From: Bacteroidota bacterium
Lineage (GTDB): Bacteria; Bacteroidota; Bacteroidia; Palsa-948
Reading direction: 5' to 3'
NCBI GenBank assembly: GCA_004297845.1
Contig: SCSP01000049.1
Span: forward strand, 1-37,851
Length of the DNA: 37,851 nucleotides
In this document: positions 33,432 to 37,851 of the stretch, one piece after another
How the letters are laid out: each line of letters opens with the position of its first letter
Numbering within the stretch: the first letter of the stretch is position 1
Position numbers and translations under genes: made by a program
Notes under the pieces: model-generated
Seen by the model: only the letters and a program-made list of their open reading frames with translations
Told to the model about the DNA's origin: nothing
The model's database searches: none

Positions 33432-34682
33432 ATGGAATTAAAGCGGGTAGTTGTTACTGGCTTGGGCGCTATCACTCCTGTTGGCAATAATATTGCTGAT
33501 TTCTGGAATGCATTGATTAATGGAGTAAGCGGTGCGGCCACAACCATTCGTTTTGATGCTTCCAAGTTCAAAACCAAATTTGCCTGCGAAGTAAAAGGCT
33601 TTAAAGCCGAAGATTATTTTGACCGCAAAGAGGCCCGCAAACTGGATGCCTATTCCCACTACGGACTTGCCGCGGCATCGGAAGCCTATAAAGATTCCGG
33701 TCTCAATAAAGAAAAGATAAATCTGGATCGTTGCGGAGTTATCTGGGGATCGGGCATAGGCGGGCTGGACACGTTTCTTTCGGAGGTTTCCGGATTCGCC
33801 AAAGGAGATGGAACCCCGCGTTTCAATCCTTTCTTTATTCCGAAAATGATCGCAGACATCTGCGCAGGTCATATTTCCATCCAATATAGTTTTCGCGGCC
33901 CTAACTTCACCACCTGTTCTGCCTGCGCTTCGTCTACCAATGCTTTAATCGATTCCTTTAATTATATCCGTTTGGGAAAAGCCGATGTGTTCATCACCGG
34001 CGGCTCCGAAGCGGCAGTGAACGAATCTGGCGTAGGAGGATTTAACGCCATGCATGCGCTTTCTGTTCGAAATGATTCGCCTCAGACTGCATCCCGCCCT
34101 TTTGACAAAGACCGCGATGGTTTTGTTTTGGGAGAAGGGTCCGGTTGCCTCGTATTGGAAGAACTGGAACATGCCAAAGCGCGCGGTGCGAAGATTTATG
34201 CAGAAGTAGCGGGTGGCGGAATGACTGCCGATGCACACCACATTACCGCTCCGCATCCCGAAGGATTAGGTGCGCTCAACGTAATGCGAAATGCGTTGCA
34301 GGATGCCAACCTGAAGCCGGAGGATATTGATTATATTAATGTTCACGGAACATCCACTCCGCTGGGAGACATTGCAGAAAGCAAAGCCATACTGGGAGTA
34401 TTCGAAGAAAATGCGTATAAGCTTAACATATCTTCTACCAAATCCATGACCGGCCATCTGCTCGGTGCCGCTGGTGCTATTGAGGCCATTGCCTGCATAC
34501 TTGCTGTTAAGAACGATATTGTTCCTCCTACCATCAACCATTTCACCGATGATCCTCAGTTTGACCCCAAGCTGAATTTTACTTTCAACAAGGCACAGAA
34601 AAGAACGGTGCGTGCGGCTCTGAGCAATACTTTCGGCTTTGGAGGTCACAATGCTTCAGTTATTGTAAAGAAATTTCAATAA
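33432..34682 (+). CDS. fabF: Beta-ketoacyl-ACP synthase II
   Basis: Condenses malonyl-ACP with acyl-ACP in each elongation round of fatty acid synthesis. The 416-residue length is that of FabF. The Cys-His-His catalytic triad is present: Cys165 (TTCSACASS), His305 (NVHGTSTP) and His342 (MTGHLLGAAGA). The C-terminal SNTFGFGGHNASVIVKKF is the gate/GFGG loop. It follows acpP by 98 bp that hold a hairpin and precedes tatA by 27 bp. The RNase III gene that often follows in this phylum is absent. Confidence 0.97.
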   Translation: MELKRVVVTGLGAITPVGNNIADFWNALINGVSGAATTIRFDASKFKTKFACEVKGFKAEDYFDRKEARKLDAYSHYGLAAASEAYKDSGLNKEKINLDRCGVIWGSGIGGLDTFLSEVSGFAKGDGTPRFNPFFIPKMIADICAGHISIQYSFRGPNFTTCSACASSTNALIDSFNYIRLGKADVFITGGSEAAVNESGVGGFNAMHALSVRNDSPQTASRPFDKDRDGFVLGEGSGCLVLEELEHAKARGAKIYAEVAGGGMTADAHHITAPHPEGLGALNVMRNALQDANLKPEDIDYINVHGTSTPLGDIAESKAILGVFEENAYKLNISSTKSMTGHLLGAAGAIEAIACILAVKNDIVPPTINHFTDDPQFDPKLNFTFNKAQKRTVRAALSNTFGFGGHNASVIVKKFQ

Positions 34683-34709
34683 GTAATGAATAACCATTAA
34701 CCTTGTCCT

Positions 34710-34922
34710 ATGTTCAACATCGGTGGCAGCGAACTTTTTTTCATCCTGTTCATGGCACTGCTGTTTTTCGGCTCCAAAAAAATTCCCGAAATAGCCCGTG
34801 GACTGGGCAAAGGTCTGCGCGAAATGAAAGATGCCGCACGCGGAGTGGAGAATGAGATCACCCGCGAGATGAATGATATCAAGAAGGATGTCGATGTAAA
34901 AAAGCTAATCGATAAGGAGTAA
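34710..34922 (+). CDS. tatA: Sec-independent protein translocase TatA/TatE
   Basis: The pore-forming component of the twin-arginine translocase. The 70-residue product has one N-terminal membrane helix (GGSELFFILFMALLFFGSKKIPEIAR), then the FGSKKIPEIARGLGKGLREM amphipathic helix typical of TatA, then a charged tail (VENEITREMNDIKKDVDVKKL). It closely follows fabF and probably belongs to the same transcript. No tatB or tatC lies in the window. A GC-rich hairpin follows before the convergent secDF. Confidence 0.95.
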   Translation: MFNIGGSELFFILFMALLFFGSKKIPEIARGLGKGLREMKDAARGVENEITREMNDIKKDVDVKKLIDKE

Positions 34923-34958
34923 CCCTCTTTTTACTACAAGCTCTTACTACGAAGTTTG

Positions 34959-34986
34959 TCCCCCGCTGGAGGGGGCCAGGGGAGGA
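34959..34986. repeat. GC-rich palindromic repeat at the tatA/secDF junction
   Basis: The core CCCCC-gctgga-GGGGG (34960-34975) is followed by CCAGGGGAGGA. It lies in the gap between two convergent genes, one base from the secDF stop, and may terminate both. It resembles the GC-rich hairpins inside purN, GNAT and GT-C/TPR genes. Confidence 0.65.
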
Positions 34987-34987
34987 T

Positions 34988-37851
34988 TTAAGCGGCATCT
35001 TTCTTCTTCCTGTCAAAATCAATTACGATAGGAGTAGCGATGCAGATGGAAGAATAGGTTCCGATCACGATACCGATGAGAAGCGCAAACGCAAAGGAAC
35101 GAATTACCTCTCCGCCAAAGATGAAGATCGCTACCAATACGAAGAAGGTGATGAGCGATGTGATCATGGTTCTGCTTAAGGTGCTGTTAAGCGCATAGTT
35201 GATGATGCGGTTCTTTTCTTCTCCCGGAATAAGGCCGCTCTTGCCTTTATCTCCAAGGTATTCGCGAATTCTGTCAAATACCACAACCGTATCCGTCATG
35301 GAATAACCCATTACGGTAAGGATTGCTGCAATAAAATCCTGATTAATCTCCAGCGTGAGTGGAAGAACACCGTCAAATATGGTGTAGCAGGAAAGGATCA
35401 CCGCCACATCGTGAAAGAGCGCCACGGTTGCTCCCAATCCGTACTGCCATCCTTTGAACCGGATTAGAATGTAAACGAACATCAACGCGCAGGAGAACAG
35501 GATCGTCCATACGGCATTGTTTCGTAAGTCGCGCGAAATGGTTCCCCCCACTTTTTGCGATTGAATGATTTCAAATTTATTGTCCAGCGAGCCAAGTCCT
35601 TCAATCAGTTTTTCCTGCACCGTCTGATCCGCAGTGGCACTGGTATCATCGATCATGAAAGAAGTGGTGATGCGCACCTGCTTTTCTCCTCCGAATGTTT
35701 TCACCTCTCTTCCTTCCCCGTTAAAGGGCGTTCTCAGCGATTCACCAACCGCTTCGGTCTGAACCGGATTCTCAAATCGCACATAGTAACTTCTTCCTCC
35801 CTTGAAATCCACGCCCATCTGGAACCCATCGTTCTTGAAAAAGAAAATAGCCCCCGTGAGGATGATCGCGCTGGAGAAAACATAATACATTTTTCTGTTC
35901 TTCACAAAATCTATGTTCACATTCTTGAAAATATTTTGTGTAACAGGGATGGAAAAGGAAATATCCATTTTTTTCCCCAGCAGAAATTCGAAAACAATTC
36001 TGGAAATAAATATGGCAGAGAAAAGTGAGCAGAGAATACCAATAATAAGTGTGGTTGCAAACCCTTGTACCGGGCCTGATCCGTAAGCAAACAGAATGGC
36101 GCCAAGCAGGATGGTGGTGATGTTGGAGTCAAGGATAGATGACAAAGCGTGCTTGTATCCGTCAGAAACCGCCAGTTGCAATCCTTTTCCGGCACGCAAT
36201 TCCTCGCGTATGCGCTCGTAAATAAGTACGTTGGCATCCACGGCAAGCGCAACTACCAGTACCAGCCCCGCAATACCGGGAAGGGTGAGTACCGCGCCAA
36301 GAGAGGCAAGTACTCCGACAATAAAAAATGTATTTATAAGCAGCACAATATCGGCAACAATACCCGCTTTGCCATAATAGAACAGCATGAAAACAAATAC
36401 AAGCAATAACGCGATAACAAATGAACGGAACCCTGCACTGATGGATTCAGCTCCGAGGGTTGGTCCAACAACAGTTTCTTCTACAATACGTGCGGGAGCA
36501 GGCATTTTTCCCGCTTTCAGAATATTCACCATGTCATCCGCTTCCTGACCGGTAAAATCGCCTGTGATTTGAGAAACTCCTCCGGTAATTTTTCCCTGAA
36601 CGGTAGGATAAGAATAAACATACCCATCCAGAACGATTGCAATGCTTTTTCCAATATTATCTCCTGTAAGTGCAGCCCAGATTTGTCCGGCCTCGTCCGT
36701 CATGGTCATCGAAATATTCGGGCGGCCCTGCTGACGCTGATCGTATTCCTTGCGTGCATCGGTCATGATATCGCCATAAAGCGCAGCTTTTTTATCCCTG
36801 CGCGTGATCTTTAAAGCAATAAGCTGTGTAACAGATTCAGCGCCTTTTACGGGCTTGTACGTCCATGCAAATTTTATGTTATCGGGCAGGACGCGTTTGA
36901 TCTTATCATTGTTCAGATAAGACATGATTTGCGCTGTATCTTTTATCAGGGATCTTCCAACGATTGGGCCCGGAACAGTTTTTCCTTGTTGATCAATGAA
37001 AGGCTGAAGTAAAAAGAATAGGGGATGTTCGCGCTTTGCTTTCGCCATGGCCGAAGTATCTTCCTGTGCTTTCGATAATGCTGCATTTTTGGAAGTATCA
37101 TTCAGGCCAAGCTGTGAAAGTGCAGAAGCAGTATCATTTTTTGATGAGTCGGCTTTTGCGATTGCTTTCAGCGAGTCAGCTTTTGCAACAATTTTTAAGG
37201 AGTCTGCTTTACGGATAATCTTCAAAGAATCGGCAGCAACCGTATCTTTTTTGATAACAAATCCAAGAATTTCAGCCAGGCGTTTGTCGGCTTCCACGAG
37301 TTTTCCAATAGCTTCTTCGTTCTCGTAGGTTTCCCAGAACTCAAGGTTAGCGGTTCCCTGTAAAAGTTTACGTACACGCTCCGGGTCATTAACTCCCGGA
37401 AGTTCGATCAGGATTCGTCCTGCTGTTTGCAGTTTCTGGATATTGGGCTGCGTAACACCGAACTTGTCGATACGCGCACGGAGTGTTTTTTCGGAAGTGG
37501 CCAGGGCCTCATCCACACGTTCTTTGATGAGAGCAATAACGGTTTCATCGGGAGTGTTGAAGTCTATCTTCCCTTTCAGCTCAATGGTGCGGAAATAGCT
37601 GGCAAGAGAAATTCCGGGGTCAATAGTCTTAAGCTCTTCCGCGAAAAGTTCTGACAGATGTTTCTTCTCTTTGTGCTCGCGTATGCGGGCTTTGCCGATG
37701 GCAAGATTGAGCTTTGCATCATCCGGCTTGGCCGACATGTTGCGAATGATATCCGCTACCGATACTTCGAGGGTAACATTCATGCCGCCTTTCAGATCAA
37801 GGCCGAGGTTTATCTCATGGTCTTTGCAGTCTTCGTAGGTAAAAACATAGC
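34988..37851 (-). CDS. secDF: Fused SecDF protein translocase subunit (5' end cut by window)
   Basis: The proton-driven SecD-SecF fusion that helps preproteins leave the SecYEG channel. The reading frame stays open to the window end, encoding YVFTYEDCKDHEINLGLDLKGGMN, so the true start is outside. The D1 motif DLKGG is seen only in this extension, upstream of the first Met in the window. The SecD half ends with VALAVDANVLIYERIREEL (D4 region) and several membrane helices. SecF begins after NIDFVKNRKMYYVFS and repeats the pattern with GVDFKGG and GYSMTDTVVVFDRIREYL. A low-complexity insertion (about residues 184-215 of the visible Met frame) holds ADSLK repeats. Its convergent neighbour is tatA. 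Confidence 0.96.
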   Translation of the reverse strand, partial: YVFTYEDCKDHEINLGLDLKGGMNVTLEVSVADIIRNMSAKPDDAKLNLAIGKARIREHKEKKHLSELFAEELKTIDPGISLASYFRTIELKGKIDFNTPDETVIALIKERVDEALATSEKTLRARIDKFGVTQPNIQKLQTAGRILIELPGVNDPERVRKLLQGTANLEFWETYENEEAIGKLVEADKRLAEILGFVIKKDTVAADSLKIIRKADSLKIVAKADSLKAIAKADSSKNDTASALSQLGLNDTSKNAALSKAQEDTSAMAKAKREHPLFFLLQPFIDQQGKTVPGPIVGRSLIKDTAQIMSYLNNDKIKRVLPDNIKFAWTYKPVKGAESVTQLIALKITRRDKKAALYGDIMTDARKEYDQRQQGRPNISMTMTDEAGQIWAALTGDNIGKSIAIVLDGYVYSYPTVQGKITGGVSQITGDFTGQEADDMVNILKAGKMPAPARIVEETVVGPTLGAESISAGFRSFVIALLLVFVFMLFYYGKAGIVADIVLLINTFFIVGVLASLGAVLTLPGIAGLVLVVALAVDANVLIYERIREELRAGKGLQLAVSDGYKHALSSILDSNITTILLGAILFAYGSGPVQGFATTLIIGILCSLFSAIFISRIVFEFLLGKKMDISFSIPVTQNIFKNVNIDFVKNRKMYYVFSSAIILTGAIFFFKNDGFQMGVDFKGGRSYYVRFENPVQTEAVGESLRTPFNGEGREVKTFGGEKQVRITTSFMIDDTSATADQTVQEKLIEGLGSLDNKFEIIQSQKVGGTISRDLRNNAVWTILFSCALMFVYILIRFKGWQYGLGATVALFHDVAVILSCYTIFDGVLPLTLEINQDFIAAILTVMGYSMTDTVVVFDRIREYLGDKGKSGLIPGEEKNRIINYALNSTLSRTMITSLITFFVLVAIFIFGGEVIRSFAFALLIGIVIGTYSSICIATPIVIDFDRKKKDAA
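37139..37234 (-). repeat. Four 9-residue repeats in the SecD periplasmic region
   Basis: The peptide ADSLKIIRK, ADSLKIVAK, ADSLKAIAK, ADSSKND repeats with a 27-nt period. It lies in an Ala/Ser/Lys/Asp-rich insertion of the first periplasmic region and could form a charged helix. Confidence 0.8.

Overview
The window is a 37.85 kb piece of a Bacteroidota chromosome. The lineage call rests on several kinds of evidence: type IX secretion (T9SS) sorting domains on four or five secreted proteins; a gliding-motility/CHU_C type C-terminus; Omp28-family proteins; a fused SecDF; the gene order purN(-) acpP(+) fabF(+); and promoter matches of the Bacteroidota form TTTG-N18..21-TAnnTTTG. Ribosome binding sites are mostly not recognisable. 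No tRNA, rRNA, CRISPR array, phage gene or transposase was seen.

Layout. 1-5.4 kb (- strand): a TlpA-like thioredoxin, a beta-barrel outer membrane protein and an Omp28-type lipoprotein form one run, preceded by a large Omp28/T9SS protein. 5.6-9.2 kb (+): an all-helical protein of unknown function, then a secreted esterase with a T9SS tail. 9.2-12.4 kb (-): a tandem pair of secreted proteins joining a c-type haem motif to a copper monooxygenase fold. 12.6-15.7 kb (+): a GNAT acetyltransferase, a GT-C/TPR membrane protein and a small secreted protein. 15.7-20.6 kb (-): a giant Ig-repeat adhesin. 20.9-25.2 kb: gyrB, a small outer membrane protein, a second GNAT and fbp. 25.2-30.7 kb (-): peptide-type ABC ATPase, a GxxExxY nuclease-like cassette, a membrane protein with a fused beta-trefoil, and tgt. 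30.8-37.85 kb: stand-alone atpG, a TonB-like protein, purN, acpP-fabF-tatA, and secDF, which is cut by the window edge.

How the genes fit together. The core genes (gyrB, fbp, tgt, atpG, purN, acpP, fabF, tatA, secDF) are ordinary housekeeping functions. The rest is cell-envelope and export biology: many proteins cross the inner membrane by Sec (SecDF) and several are then exported by T9SS.

The most notable content is the repeats. At least four kinds of short palindromic or word-like repeat are scattered through the window: (a) degenerate 7- or 8-nt phased word arrays; (b) CCCTCTCC/GGAGAGGG hairpins; (c) hairpins with a TTCGA-N3..4-GCTCA core; (d) CACAGATT inverted repeats that bracket the GxxExxY gene as a 636-bp cassette. 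They fill four of six convergent gene junctions. They also lie inside coding sequences, where they supply parts of five signal peptides, a loop in each of two proteins, a segment of the PKD domain and the C-terminal tail of PurN. A tandem paralogue pair in the window shows one such repeat present in one copy and absent in the other. Repeat-driven remodelling of signal peptides and loops, and the nuclease-like cassette with repeat ends, are the best candidates for an under-described system here.
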